Positions 24,798 through 34,497 of a stretch of DNA of 64,000 nt are shown piece by piece. A program made the position numbers and the translations under genes. The notes beneath the pieces were generated by a model, which worked only from the letters and a program-made list of their open reading frames with translations, was not told the DNA's origin and did no database searches. The stretch comes from Sporosarcina sp. ANT_H38. GTDB taxonomy: Bacteria > Bacillota > Bacilli > Bacillales_A > Planococcaceae. Positions within the stretch are counted from its first letter, which is position 1, and each line of letters opens with the position of its first letter. The stretch spans positions 930,001-994,000 of the forward strand of contig NZ_VOBC01000001.1 of the NCBI RefSeq assembly GCF_008369195.1, in the 5' to 3' direction.

Positions 24798-25502
24798 ATG
24801 AAAATAGGGGAATATCAATTGGATTCCAAAGGTTCTATGGGAATGATATATAATGTTTCGGAGTGGGTAATACGGTATTTAATTGTTAACCTTTTATGGT
24901 TTATTTTTAATATTCCGATTGTTTTCTTGCTAATAAACTTACTAATGGTGAAAAATACAAATGAAATTATCGCAATTTGTATAATTATTTTTGCTATAAT
25001 GCCATTCTTATTTTTTCCAGCAACTACTGGAATGTTTGCTGTAATAAGAAGGTGGTTTATGAATGAGAGAGATATCCCGATTATTCGCTCTTTTTGGAAG
25101 TACTATAAAGAGAATTATGTAAGAAGTATGACTGGTGGTTTAATAATTGGGGGCATGTGGCTGATATTTGCCGTTGATTATTATTATTTCACTGTACGAG
25201 TTAGCGAATCATTCAAATATCTTTTCATCTTTTTATTTATATTTTTACTTGCCTTTACACTACATTTTATTTCTACTACCGTTCATTTTGAATCAAAATT
25301 ATTCAAATCACTAAAAAATTCTATATTAATTACAATTGGAAGTCCTATTTTAAGCCTTGGTTTAGGAATAATTACGGGTCTAATTGTGTATGTTAGTTTC
25401 AACTATTTAACGTTTATTATTCCTTTATTTATGGGATCCTTACTTGCCTTAGTGTCTTTCTCGATATTTTATAAAGTATATTTAAGAATAGAGTCAGTGT
25501 AG
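24798..25502 (+). CDS. YesL/DUF624 family membrane protein
   Basis: A 234-residue membrane protein of the DUF624 family. The family block lies after the first helix (FLFFPATTGMFAVIRRWFMNERDIP, near residue 72), followed by YYKENYVRSMTGGLIIGG and three more hydrophobic segments. The first segment (YLIVNLLWFIFNIPIVFLLI) is longer than in the paralogues because of an insert before the PATT motif. ATG 24798 follows AAAGGGGG at a rather wide spacing; an in-frame TTG is at 24765. It precedes a binding-protein pair and two permeases, as DUF624 genes usually do. Its function is unknown beyond the link to sugar import. Confidence 0.83.
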   Translation: MKIGEYQLDSKGSMGMIYNVSEWVIRYLIVNLLWFIFNIPIVFLLINLLMVKNTNEIIAICIIIFAIMPFLFFPATTGMFAVIRRWFMNERDIPIIRSFWKYYKENYVRSMTGGLIIGGMWLIFAVDYYYFTVRVSESFKYLFIFLFIFLLAFTLHFISTTVHFESKLFKSLKNSILITIGSPILSLGLGIITGLIVYVSFNYLTFIIPLFMGSLLALVSFSIFYKVYLRIESV

Positions 25503-25822
25503 TGGAATTTAATTAGAGAAATCTAGACTTGAAAACAAATCCATAAACTCAAAGAAGTGATTGGCAATTAAAGCATCAACATTTATGTAAACGTTTTCAT
25601 TTGAATGTAGGAACGAAATGAATAGTACTCTTTCGGTATAAGTAACATTTTTTGGAAGTCACTTAAACTTTTCTTTTTGATTTCACCTGATTATAAAAAG
25701 ACAAGATATGGTGTAAAACTCATTCATATTTTGTTTTCATATAAAAGAAACATAAAGAAATTGGAGGTGGATTTTTGTTTTCAGTTTTTTGAAGAAAACA
25801 AATCAAAGGGGGATTTAATTGG
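25503..25822. other. Intergenic region with CcpA cre site
   Basis: It carries TGTAAACGTTTTCA at 25586-25599 and an AT-rich tract with TTATAAA near 25691. The next gene has AAAGGGGG before its ATG. No ORF is supported here. Confidence 0.55.
25586..25599. promoter_or_regulatory. CcpA cre site TGTAAACGTTTTCA
   Basis: It fits the Bacillus cre consensus (TGWAARCGYTWNCW) at all positions, unlike the TGTAATCG group. It lies 224 bp before the binding-protein gene, so the importer is probably under glucose repression. Confidence 0.65.
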
Positions 25823-27118
25823 ATGAGAAATAAAAGAGGGTTCCTATTAATATGTTCTGTGTTTATTTTAACTACTTTAACGGCTCTTGTTGGATGTTCA
25901 TCTGATAAAAAGGAAGGTTCCAATGTGGATGGTGTAACTACCATTACATTTTGGCATTCCATGAACGCTCAAACTGGAGACGCAGTGGGAAAAGTTATTG
26001 AACTATTTGAAGAAGCAAACCCAAAGATTAAAGTAGATGCAGTGTATATTGCAAATCAAGGTGAGGGACAGAATGAAAAATTATTAACATCAATTGCTGG
26101 GGGGAATCCACCGGATGTAGCTTATTTCGATAGATTTGAAATTGCGTCTTGGGCTGCTCAGAATTCACTTGAAGATTTAACGGCGTATGCTGAAAAAGAT
26201 AGTATAACTAAAGAAAATTATTATCCTTATACATGGGAGGAAGCCTCTTATGAAGGAAAAGTATATGGAATACCAACAACCACTGACGCGAGATTAGTTT
26301 ATTATAACAAAGATCATTTTGAAGAAGTTGGTTTAGATCCGGAAAATCCGCCTACATCAATTGCTGAACTTGAAAGTGCAGCTGAAAAGCTAATGATTAA
26401 AGATGGTAAAAAGATAAAGAGAATAGGTTTTATTCCTTGGTATGGACAAGGTTGGTTCTATGGTTGGGGATGGGCTTTTGGTGGCGACTTTTATGACGCA
26501 GAAACAAACAGTGTATCAGCGAACAATCCAAAGAATATTGAGGCACTACAATGGATGACTGATTATGCAAAAAAATATAATGTAGAAGAAATAGCTGGGT
26601 TTACGGATTCGCAAGGAGAAGGGGCTATGGATCCTTTCCTTACTGGCCAGCTTAGTATGAAAGTAGACGGTAACTGGGGAGTTGCAGCCATTGAGAAGTT
26701 CAAACCCGATTTGAATTACGGAGTATTTCCAATACCTACTCCATCTGGAGCTGACCATAAAACGTGGTCTGGTGGTTGGTCGGTCGTTATGCCTAAAGGT
26801 GCGAAAGAAAAAGATGCAGCATGGGAGTTCATTAAGTTCTTTGGTGAAGAAGAAGGACAGAAAGTTTTCAGCGAAATTAGTAGGGACTTTTCTGTGATTG
26901 AATCTGTGAATATAGATCTTGGCTATGCTGAAGATCCTATATTTAAAGAATTCATTAGTATTTTATCTGAGTCTAATAGCCGTCCAGTAATGACTCAGGG
27001 GTCACTTTATTGGAATGAACTTGCAAAGGCTGTTGAAAATTCAACTCGAAGCATTGGAACTCCTGAAAAGAACTTAGAAGAAGTTAATAAGAAGGTTAAT
27101 GATGCACTAGGGAAATAA
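25823..27118 (+). CDS. ABC sugar-binding lipoprotein, tandem copy 1
   Basis: A 431-residue CUT1-type extracellular binding protein. The signal peptide ends in the lipobox LVGC (Cys about residue 25). The mature part has TITFWHSMNAQTGDAVGKVI, GGNPPDVAYFDRFEIASWAA, YGIPTTTDARLVYYNKDHF and WSGGWSVVMPKGAKEKDAAW. Aromatic-rich GWFYGWGWAFGGDFYD probably lines the sugar site. The ribosome binding site is AAAGGGGG. A very close paralogue follows at 27264, separated by a perfect hairpin, with permeases after that. The ligand is unknown; most site residues are the same in both copies. Confidence 0.93.
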   Translation: MRNKRGFLLICSVFILTTLTALVGCSSDKKEGSNVDGVTTITFWHSMNAQTGDAVGKVIELFEEANPKIKVDAVYIANQGEGQNEKLLTSIAGGNPPDVAYFDRFEIASWAAQNSLEDLTAYAEKDSITKENYYPYTWEEASYEGKVYGIPTTTDARLVYYNKDHFEEVGLDPENPPTSIAELESAAEKLMIKDGKKIKRIGFIPWYGQGWFYGWGWAFGGDFYDAETNSVSANNPKNIEALQWMTDYAKKYNVEEIAGFTDSQGEGAMDPFLTGQLSMKVDGNWGVAAIEKFKPDLNYGVFPIPTPSGADHKTWSGGWSVVMPKGAKEKDAAWEFIKFFGEEEGQKVFSEISRDFSVIESVNIDLGYAEDPIFKEFISILSESNSRPVMTQGSLYWNELAKAVENSTRSIGTPEKNLEEVNKKVNDALGK

Positions 27119-27120
27119 AA

Positions 27121-27160
27121 ATAATAAAAGACAAGGAGGCCCCTCCTTGTCTTTTATTAT
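27121..27160 (+). terminator. Perfect 19-bp hairpin between the two binding-protein genes
   Basis: ATAATAAAAGACAAGGAGG, CC, then its exact complement, with T-rich 3' side (CTTTTATTAT). It starts three bases after the stop codon. It probably acts as a partial terminator or 3' stabiliser, giving more of the first binding protein than of the permeases. Confidence 0.85.
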
Positions 27161-27263
27161 AAAAAAATATCGTTAATTGATTCAGGTGGTAATATTCGGA
27201 ATAATTAAATGCGCATAGCGGATAATTTAGAAGTTAAAACCAGAATAAAAGGGGGCATTTAAA

Positions 27264-28559
27264 ATGTTGTATGTGAAAAGTAAATTCAAGATAACAAGTA
27301 TTATGTTTGGTATCATCATTTCTATGTTTTTGGGAGGCTGCTCTTCAAGTCAAGAGAAAGATAATAGTGAAGAAAAAGATACAATTACTTTTTGGCACCC
27401 ATACGGTAGTGAATCTGGTGATGCAATAGCCGCTGTTATCGAAGAGTTTGAAAAGCAAAATTCAACAATAAAAGTCAATGCTGTATATATAGCAAATCAA
27501 GGAGAAGGACAAAACGAGAAACTTCTTACTGCAATAGCTGGAGGAAATCCTCCGGATGTAGCTTATTTTGACAGGTTTGAAATTAATTCTTGGGCATCAC
27601 AAGGATCACTCGAAGATTTGACAGCCATGGCAGAAGAAGCGGAAATTACAAAGGATAGATACTATCCATTTGCATGGGAAGAAGCTAGCTATGATGGGAA
27701 ATTGTATGGAATACCGACAACCACTGATGCTAGGTTAGTCTATTATAATAAAGATCATTTTAAAGAGGCAGGATTAGATCCAGAAAATCTTCCAAAAACT
27801 ATAGAAGAACTAGAACGTGCTGCAGAAAAGCTAACAATTAAAAATGGTAAACGGTTTGAAAGAATTGGTTTTATTCCTTGGTATAGTCAAGGGTGGTTTT
27901 ATGGTTGGGGTTGGTCTTTCGGAGGAAGCTTTTATGATGAAGAAACAAATACACCAACAGCCAATGATCCAAAGAACGTTGAAGCTTTGGAGTGGATAAC
28001 AGATTTTGCGCAAAAGTATGATGTTGAAGATATTTCCGGATTTACTGATTCGCAAGGGGCAGGAGCAATGGATCCATTTCTTACAGAGCAAATCAGTATG
28101 AAAATTGATGGTAATTTTGGAGTTGCGAATATCGAGAAGTTCAAACCCGACTTAAATTATGGAGTGTTTCCAATACCTACACCATCTGGTACAAATCATG
28201 CAACGTGGTCTGGTGGTTGGTCGGTCGTAATGCCAAAGGGAACAAAAAACAAAGAAGCTGCCTGGGAGTTTTTAGAATTCTTTGGTGGTGAAGTAGCGCA
28301 GAAGATTTACAATGAAATTTACACAAGCTTTTCCGTAATTGATTCTGTAAACGATGAAATTGGATATAAAGAGGATCCTATCTTTAAACAATTCATTGAT
28401 ATTCTACCTGAATCCAATAGTCGTCCTGTAATGACGGAAGGTTCTCTTTATTGGAATGAGTTAGCAACAGCAGTAGAAAATTCGATCCGAGGTATTGGGA
28501 CTCCTGAGGAGAACTTGATTAAAGTAAATGAAAAGGTTAGTAAAGCATTAGATGAGTAA
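27264..28559 (+). CDS. ABC sugar-binding lipoprotein, tandem copy 2
   Basis: A 431-residue paralogue of the preceding protein, of equal length and roughly 70 percent alike by eye. The lipobox is LGGC (Cys about residue 26). Blocks such as VYIANQGEGQNEKLL, GGNPPDVAYFDRFEI, IPTTTDARLVYYNKDHF and NSRPVMT are identical. Differences cluster in the first 20 mature residues (FWHPYGSESGDAIAAV) and the lobe near residues 235-250. The start has AAAGGGGGC. With one permease pair for two binding proteins, the two may deliver different ligands to a shared channel, or differ only in expression. Confidence 0.93.
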   Translation: MLYVKSKFKITSIMFGIIISMFLGGCSSSQEKDNSEEKDTITFWHPYGSESGDAIAAVIEEFEKQNSTIKVNAVYIANQGEGQNEKLLTAIAGGNPPDVAYFDRFEINSWASQGSLEDLTAMAEEAEITKDRYYPFAWEEASYDGKLYGIPTTTDARLVYYNKDHFKEAGLDPENLPKTIEELERAAEKLTIKNGKRFERIGFIPWYSQGWFYGWGWSFGGSFYDEETNTPTANDPKNVEALEWITDFAQKYDVEDISGFTDSQGAGAMDPFLTEQISMKIDGNFGVANIEKFKPDLNYGVFPIPTPSGTNHATWSGGWSVVMPKGTKNKEAAWEFLEFFGGEVAQKIYNEIYTSFSVIDSVNDEIGYKEDPIFKQFIDILPESNSRPVMTEGSLYWNELATAVENSIRGIGTPEENLIKVNEKVSKALDE

Positions 28560-28611
28560 AGAAACATAAATATATTAAGTAGATCGTCATTCAACATAAG
28601 GAGGCGCTATT

Positions 28612-29520
28612 TTGAAAATACAAAAACAAAAGAATCGGAAGCTTTTAAAAGGCTCAACGACAGCAGGATTACTCTTTGCATCCCCATGGCTCATAGGTTT
28701 GATATTGTTTTATGCCTACCCGTTAATTGCATCAATATATTTTAGTTTTACGGATTACAGTATATTGCAACCAGGGACATTTATTGGATTGAATAATTAT
28801 AAGGATCTATTCAATGATCAGTTATTTTGGAAATCAATATATAATACAATCTATTTTGCAGTCTATTTTGTACCTTTAAGCATATTTTTTGGTGTTGCTT
28901 TAGCGATGGCCTTGAATATGAAAGTAAAAGGGATGGGGATTTATCGCACAATATTCTTTTTACCCACTCTTGTTCCACACGTCGCTTTGGCAGTATTATG
29001 GATGTGGCTCTTAAACCCTGGTTTCGGTCTAGTAAATGAAATTTTGGGCGTGGTTGGTATTAGTGGTCCAAGTTGGCTTGGGAGTGTGACTTGGTCAAAA
29101 CCATCATTGATCTTGATGTCACTGTGGGGAATAGGACAACCAGTAATAATCTACCTTGCAGGATTAAGTGATATTCCAGAAGATTTTTATGAAGCTGCAG
29201 AAGTTGATGGGGCTAATTGGTTCCAGAAAACATTTCATATTACATTACCATTATTGACGCCAGTTATTTTTTTTAACTTGGTTATGGGAGTTATAGCTGC
29301 TTTTCAACAATTTACATTACCTTATACATTGACTCAAGGACAAGGCACTCCAGCAAATTCATTGACGTTTTATGTCATGTATTTATATGATAATGCATTT
29401 AAGTATTTTAAAATGGGATATGCTTCCGCGATGGCTTGGATCCTTTTCCTGATAATTATGATCTTGACAGCTATAATATTTGCTTCTTCGAAACGTTGGG
29501 TACATTACCAAGATAAATAA
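28612..29520 (+). CDS. ABC sugar importer permease 1 (UgpA/LacF-like)
   Basis: A 302-residue CUT1 permease. It has six membrane segments beginning with TAGLLFASPWLIGLILFYAYPL and the EAA loop EAAEVDGANWFQKTFHITLP near residue 193. The start is TTG 28612 behind ATAAGGAGGCG, 52 bp after the second binding protein. The C-terminus (FASSKRWVHYQDK) is usual for the first CUT1 subunit. The second permease follows after a 14-bp gap. Together with the tandem binding proteins it makes a full importer, again without an ATPase gene nearby. Confidence 0.92.
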   Translation: MKIQKQKNRKLLKGSTTAGLLFASPWLIGLILFYAYPLIASIYFSFTDYSILQPGTFIGLNNYKDLFNDQLFWKSIYNTIYFAVYFVPLSIFFGVALAMALNMKVKGMGIYRTIFFLPTLVPHVALAVLWMWLLNPGFGLVNEILGVVGISGPSWLGSVTWSKPSLILMSLWGIGQPVIIYLAGLSDIPEDFYEAAEVDGANWFQKTFHITLPLLTPVIFFNLVMGVIAAFQQFTLPYTLTQGQGTPANSLTFYVMYLYDNAFKYFKMGYASAMAWILFLIIMILTAIIFASSKRWVHYQDK

Positions 29521-29534
29521 GGAGGAAAGTGTAT

Positions 29535-30368
29535 ATGGAACCGAAAATAAAAAAGAGGCTTCAAGTGATAGCAGCACAAGCATGTTTGATTGTGGCATCA
29601 GCTTTTTTCCTTATTCCATTTTTGTGGATGCTTTCCACTTCATTGAAGGATATAACACAAGTTTTTACATTTCCACCTGAATGGATTCCTAGGCCTTTTA
29701 ATTGGGAAAACTATGTTGAAGCTACAGAGTTCATACCATTTTTCACTTATTTAAAAAACACTGTATTAATTACAGTCTTTAGCACAATAGGTGTTGTTGT
29801 TTCATGTCCTCTAGTAGCATACAGTTTTGCAAAACTGGAATGGCGAGGGCGGAATTCTATGTTTATTATTACGATTGCAGTAATGATGATTCCAGCTCAA
29901 GTTACAATGATACCGTTATTTTTACTATTTAATAAGATTGGATGGGTAGGAACATCATTACCATTAATTGTACCAGCATTCTTTGGAGTTCCTTTCTCAA
30001 TATTTTTATTGCGCCAATTTTTTAGGGGGCTACCTGATACTCTAAGAGACGCTGCAAAAATTGATGGAGCTAGTGAGTTCCGTATATATTGGCAGATTAT
30101 GCTTCCATTAGCAAAACCCGCAGTATTAGCTGTTGGTCTATTCCAGTTTATGGCGAGTTGGACAGATTTTATGGGACCATTAATATACTTAACAAACGAT
30201 TTGCAATATACATTATCGCTAGGACTTCAGCAATTCCAAAGTCAGAAAGGTACTGAGTGGGGCCTTATGATGGCAGTATCTACTATGATGACATTGCCAA
30301 TTATTATTTTGTTTTTCTTTTTACAAAAAACATTTATTCAAGGGATTACATTTAGTGGTATTAAATAA
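29535..30368 (+). CDS. ABC sugar importer permease 2 (UgpE/LacG-like)
   Basis: A 277-residue second CUT1 permease. Features are the N-terminal helix (AACLIVASAFFLIPFLWML region), FPPEWIPRPFNWENYVEA, MMIPAQVTMIPLFLLFNKIGWVGT and the EAA loop RDAAKIDGASEFRIYWQIML near residue 173. The end is QGITFSGIK. The ATG at 29535 is ten bases after the AAGGAGG that overlaps the preceding stop codon; the GTG at 29529 is too close. It is the last gene of the importer, with a weak terminator-like stem at 30436. Confidence 0.92.
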   Translation: MEPKIKKRLQVIAAQACLIVASAFFLIPFLWMLSTSLKDITQVFTFPPEWIPRPFNWENYVEATEFIPFFTYLKNTVLITVFSTIGVVVSCPLVAYSFAKLEWRGRNSMFIITIAVMMIPAQVTMIPLFLLFNKIGWVGTSLPLIVPAFFGVPFSIFLLRQFFRGLPDTLRDAAKIDGASEFRIYWQIMLPLAKPAVLAVGLFQFMASWTDFMGPLIYLTNDLQYTLSLGLQQFQSQKGTEWGLMMAVSTMMTLPIIILFFFLQKTFIQGITFSGIK

Positions 30369-30435
30369 TGGTTTAAGTAGTGATGCGCTATACCTGTAAA
30401 TGCATTAAAATAGAGAATCTTTGTACAAGAAATAG

Positions 30436-30473
30436 TCTAACTGTCCCTCATATTTAGTTGGGGGATAGTTAGA
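30436..30473 (+). terminator. Terminator-like stem after the importer
   Basis: TCTAACTGTCCC pairs with GGGGGATAGTTAGA around a loop of about 12 bases. T-rich sequence follows but without a strict T-run, so the strength is uncertain. Confidence 0.55.
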
Positions 30474-30639
30474 TTAGTTATTTGGTGAAAGATCCATTGT
30501 ACCTAATCATTTGGTGCCACTGTGTTTTGGGAGCCTTGGAGATTAATATATGAATTATTCAGGGTGACGTTTATTTGAAGATTAATTTTAAATACCTAGA
30601 GGCGAATAAGAAAGAGAATCCAGGGAGGAGCTGCTATCT

Positions 30640-31746
30640 ATGGAAATTCGTCGACTCAAAGCCGAGGAATTTGAACAAGCGATTCATTTATCTAATCGTA
30701 CATTTCGTGAACAAGGTCACACCTCGATGGGGCAGGCATTCCCACATGTCTTTTCGAAAGAACTGCAGCAATCTTTTGGTGCTTTTGATGGGGAGACCTT
30801 AATCAGTTTCATTGGATTAGTCCCTGCTACTATCCGAATTGGTGAAGCCACACTTACTGTTTTTTCACTTGGATCTGTATGTACTCACGAAGATTACCGT
30901 CAACGAGGGATTTCAACGAATATTTTACAAGAAATCTATGATTATATCAATCAGGCGGCAGCTTCATTATTATTTGTCTCTGGAGACCGAGGACTTTATA
31001 TGCGGAATCATTGCTATCATTTTGGTAAATCATTTAAATATTCAATTGGAAAATCGAGCATAAATAAAGGTGGATATGATGGGGATATACGCAAAGGTCA
31101 ATCAGCTGATGTTTTTCAAATAGATCGGATAAGACAAGAGCACAGAGTGCGATTTGACAGTAGTATTATGGAATGGCAGATTCTTTTAGAGGCGGGTGGT
31201 TATGCCAGTATTTTTAAGATGGAACAAGCGTTATATGTAGCAAGTCGAGATGGCGTACTAGAAGGTTATGCAGTGATCGGCATGCCTACTCCAAAAAGTA
31301 CCAAGGAACATGCGATTATAATTGAGTGGGGTGGTGATCCAAGAATTGTATATGGCATTGTACAGCATTTGCTGGAAAATGATATTGTTCTAGAAATGGA
31401 ACTCACGCTACCATGGCATGATAAATTCCGCGATGAAATAAGCGAACATCCATGTGAAGAGCAGAATAATGAAGGAACCATCCATATTGTTGATGTAGAG
31501 AGACTCATAGGCCAACTGATGCCTTATTTATATGAGAAGGATCCAACAATAGCGCAAAGTCTTAGTGTACGAACTTTGGATGAAGAAATTGTAACCATAA
31601 ATCATTTTAATGCAACGGAAATAACGGTATCCCTAGAAGAGTTTGTGAAACTGTTATTTGATCCCCAGTCACTATTTTTGGGTAGGGAACTACAAACCAT
31701 TTTTCCGATTCCATTGCCGAATACAGAGGGGATGTATTTTGTTTAG
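30640..31746 (+). CDS. GNAT-family N-acetyltransferase (two-domain)
   Basis: A 368-residue cytosolic acetyltransferase. The first 150 residues form a GNAT domain with the acetyl-CoA loop after LGSVCTHEDYRQRGISTNIL (residues about 76-95), and the longer remainder resembles the second GNAT-like part of Eis-type proteins. The start ATG follows GGGAGGAG. It lies alone between an importer and the alpha-galactosidase region, with terminators on both sides, so its link to sugars is only positional. Possible substrates are an amino sugar or an antibiotic-like amine; I cannot choose between them. Confidence 0.82.
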   Translation: MEIRRLKAEEFEQAIHLSNRTFREQGHTSMGQAFPHVFSKELQQSFGAFDGETLISFIGLVPATIRIGEATLTVFSLGSVCTHEDYRQRGISTNILQEIYDYINQAAASLLFVSGDRGLYMRNHCYHFGKSFKYSIGKSSINKGGYDGDIRKGQSADVFQIDRIRQEHRVRFDSSIMEWQILLEAGGYASIFKMEQALYVASRDGVLEGYAVIGMPTPKSTKEHAIIIEWGGDPRIVYGIVQHLLENDIVLEMELTLPWHDKFRDEISEHPCEEQNNEGTIHIVDVERLIGQLMPYLYEKDPTIAQSLSVRTLDEEIVTINHFNATEITVSLEEFVKLLFDPQSLFLGRELQTIFPIPLPNTEGMYFV

Positions 31747-31828
31747 TTGAAAAGACAATAAGCTCTAGAGACTTTACTTTGTATTGATGAAAGACCAATC
31801 TGCAGATATGTTGTAGGTGTAGAAAACT

Positions 31829-31877
31829 AAAAAGTTGTGCAGTATGACTTCCTAACTCATACAGCCCAACTTTTTTA
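31829..31877 (+). terminator. Terminator of the GNAT gene
   Basis: AAAAGTTGTGCAGTATGA pairs, with a few mismatches, with TCATACAGCCCAACTTTTTT; the stem ends in a T-run. Confidence 0.75.
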
Positions 31878-32040
31878 TAGTTGATGTATTAACAGCCATG
31901 CATACTAGGAAGTAGAATTATCCAGGCTTTTTAGAATCACCACAATAAATGTGGTTGAAGGGAATTTTACCCTTACTAGCAATGATTGAGGTGCTAATAG
32001 TGAAAAACCATCTATGTTTACACGATGTTCTAACAGTTTA

Positions 32041-32090
32041 AAAACGCCTAACACTGTCCCTTAGAGGGGGCAGTGTTAGGCGTTTTTTTA
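32041..32090. terminator. Strong bidirectional terminator
   Basis: AAAACGCCTAACACTGTCCC, loop TTAGAG, GGGGCAGTGTTAGGCG and T7. It serves the minus-strand AraC gene and any plus-strand readthrough. Confidence 0.92.
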
Positions 32091-32123
32091 TATGATTAGT
32101 TACTTGAGTTAATAGGTGGGGAG

Positions 32124-33017
32124 TTAATGATCTCGAATAAGATGATCTACAGTGATGAATGATTTACCGCTTCTATATTCTCCAGGAGATGTTCCAAGGG
32201 ATGAGCGGAACACTTTCCCAAAATAATTCCCATTAGAAAACCCTACTTTTAATGCAATCTCATCTATAGTTAATTTTTTATCCTTTAGTAAATCAATTGC
32301 CTTATCGATTCTGATATTCGTTAGGTATTGTATAGGTGTTGCATCAATTGTTTTATTAAACACTCGAGCGAAATGGTACTTAGAAAGTCCAGAAGCTTCT
32401 ACAATATCGTCGAGAGTAATAGGATCAGCATAATTATTCTCAATAAAAGTAGTTGCACTAGAAATTGAATCGGGCCATTCGTCATTCTTATTGTTGTTTA
32501 AGATACATCGTTGTAACTCCATTAAAAATGAATAGGCAAAAGAGGATGCTTCATATGCATCGTTCAGTTTATTATTTGCAACCTTTCTCAGGATTTCAAG
32601 GATAGTTGAAATTGGAGTAGAATATAAATCTAACTTTAGTATATGACCTACATCGGCTGTAATACCTTCATAGCACCTGAGGGCTTCCTCCCCCAATAAA
32701 GTTATATGTATAAATTCCCATTCGTTACTATCGGAAGGTAGGTAATAACAGTGATCACTTGGGATTTTGACGAAGAAAGCATCACCAGTTTCAAGACGAT
32801 ATGTATGGTCTTTAATTTTAATCTCACCTACACCTTTTAAGGTATATTGGAAGACGATTATATCTACTTCACTTCTTGTTAAACCATTCCAGTTGTAAGG
32901 AGCATTTATCTTCTTTTCCCATCCTATAGAGTGAATCCCTGTAATGCGTTGCTGGTGGGATCCTTTAAAACGAAATCCATATGTACCATATTGTAATGAG
33001 TGGAAGTTAGATAGCAA
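32124..33017 (-). CDS. AraC-family transcriptional activator (MsmR/RafR-like)
   Basis: A regulator of about 297 residues with an N-terminal cupin-like sugar-sensing domain (YRLETGDAFFVKIPSDHCYYLP) and a C-terminal pair of helix-turn-helices (ITLDDIVEASGLSKYHFARV, then LTIDEIALKVGFSNGNYFGKVFRSSLG and SPGEYR). The frame is open to an ATG at 33062, but that lacks a binding site. TTG 33017 follows AAGAAGGG, so I prefer it. It is divergent from the GH4 alpha-galactosidase gene, the usual arrangement for AraC-type activators of alpha-galactoside use. The inducer is probably melibiose or raffinose-like, by inference. Confidence 0.88.
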   Translation of the reverse strand: MLSNFHSLQYGTYGFRFKGSHQQRITGIHSIGWEKKINAPYNWNGLTRSEVDIIVFQYTLKGVGEIKIKDHTYRLETGDAFFVKIPSDHCYYLPSDSNEWEFIHITLLGEEALRCYEGITADVGHILKLDLYSTPISTILEILRKVANNKLNDAYEASSFAYSFLMELQRCILNNNKNDEWPDSISSATTFIENNYADPITLDDIVEASGLSKYHFARVFNKTIDATPIQYLTNIRIDKAIDLLKDKKLTIDEIALKVGFSNGNYFGKVFRSSLGTSPGEYRSGKSFITVDHLIRDH

Positions 33018-33195
33018 TATTTTACCCTTCTTTCTATTTTTATTACCATTGCGTAACCTCATTATTCAGATTATGATGATTAGAGCGTCACTTCTCTTGA
33101 ATAATAGTTTATAGATTGAAAATGACCATTATTTTTTATTCATCTAAAATTACTTTTATTCTTGGAATGACTTATTAAATAGGAGGTTTTCTAGC

Positions 33196-34497
33196 ATGTC
33201 CAAACTTACTTTTTTAGGTGCTGGTAGTTCAATTTTTGCGAAAAATGTACTTGGTGACTGCATGAGAGTGGAGGCTTTGCAAGATTTTGAGTTTGCATTA
33301 TTTGATATTGATCATGAGCGGCTAAAAGACTCAGAACAAATGTTGAACAATATTAAAAAGAATCTTGGTTCTACTGTAAATATCGTAACATATACAAATA
33401 GAAAAGATGCATTAAGAGATACAAAATACGTTATTAATGCGATTCAAGTTGGTGGATATGAGCCAAGTACAGTTATTGACTTTGAAATCCCTAAAAAATA
33501 TGGACTGCGTCAAACGATTGCAGATACAGTCGGAATTGGTGGTATTTTCCGCAGTTTAAGGACAATTCCTGTCATGATGGACTTTGCAAAGGATATGGAA
33601 GAAGTGTGTCCAGATGCATGGTTCTTGAACTATACCAATCCAATGGCCGCGCTTACAGGTGCAATGCTTAGGTACACTGGAATTAAAACAGTCGGTTTAT
33701 GTCATAGTGTACAGGGATGTGCGAAAGGGTTACTAAAATCTTTGGATATGCCAACAGATAATATTCAATGGAAAATTGCTGGGATTAACCATGTGGCATG
33801 GTTACTTGAAGTTAACCGAAATGGGGAAGATTTATATCCAGAAATCAAAAGAAGAGCGATTGAGAAACAAAAAGAAAAACATAATAATATGGTGCGCTTT
33901 GAGTTAATGTTGCGCTTTGGTTATTATGTGACAGAGTCTTCCGAGCATAATGCCGAGTATCATCCATACTTCATCAAGAATCGATATCCAGAATTGATAG
34001 AACGTTTCAATATACCACTAGATGAATACCCAAGGCGTTGTATCAGTCAGATTGAAGATTGGAAGAAAATGCGTGAGGATTTAGTCAATGACGAAAATCT
34101 AACTCATGAACGAACGAGTGAGTATGGTTCATATATCATTGAAGCAATGGAAACAAATATACCAATTAAAATTGGTGGAAATGTGCTGAACACTGGTGGT
34201 TTAATTAGTAATTTACCGGGAAATGCATGTGTTGAAATTCCGTGTATTGTAGATGCAAGTGGAGTGACACCTACATATGTAGGCGATCTACCAGAACAAC
34301 TAGCTGCCCTGAATCGAACTAATATCAATACACAGTTACTAACTATACAGGCTGCAATGACAGGTAAGAGAGAGCATATTTATCAAGCTGCGATGCTAGA
34401 CCCACACACTTCAGCTGAACTTTCTATCGATGATATTGTTTCATTGTGTGATGAACTTATTGAAGCGCATGGGGATTGGTTACCGACTTATAAGTAA
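33196..34497 (+). CDS. melA: GH4 alpha-galactosidase (MelA)
   Basis: A 433-residue cytosolic glycosidase of family GH4, which uses NAD and Mn and an oxidation-elimination mechanism to cleave alpha-galactosides. Signs are the Rossmann start KLTFLGAGSSIFAKNVLGD, NYTNPMAALTGAML, the metal Cys in GLCHSVQGCAKG (near residue 176), INHVAWLLE with the second ligand His (near 197), and SEHNAEYHPYF. The size equals Bacillus MelA (about 430 residues). The start ATG follows AGGAGG. It is divergent to an AraC regulator and precedes an importer with DUF624, consistent with alpha-galactoside use. The released galactose can enter the galKETM genes nearby. Confidence 0.92.
   Translation: MSKLTFLGAGSSIFAKNVLGDCMRVEALQDFEFALFDIDHERLKDSEQMLNNIKKNLGSTVNIVTYTNRKDALRDTKYVINAIQVGGYEPSTVIDFEIPKKYGLRQTIADTVGIGGIFRSLRTIPVMMDFAKDMEEVCPDAWFLNYTNPMAALTGAMLRYTGIKTVGLCHSVQGCAKGLLKSLDMPTDNIQWKIAGINHVAWLLEVNRNGEDLYPEIKRRAIEKQKEKHNNMVRFELMLRFGYYVTESSEHNAEYHPYFIKNRYPELIERFNIPLDEYPRRCISQIEDWKKMREDLVNDENLTHERTSEYGSYIIEAMETNIPIKIGGNVLNTGGLISNLPGNACVEIPCIVDASGVTPTYVGDLPEQLAALNRTNINTQLLTIQAAMTGKREHIYQAAMLDPHTSAELSIDDIVSLCDELIEAHGDWLPTYK

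Larger units (their letters stand above)
31747..32123. other. Intergenic region between GNAT gene and AraC regulator
   Basis: It holds two stem-loops (31829-31877 and 32041-32090), listed separately, and no credible ORF between them. Confidence 0.6.
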
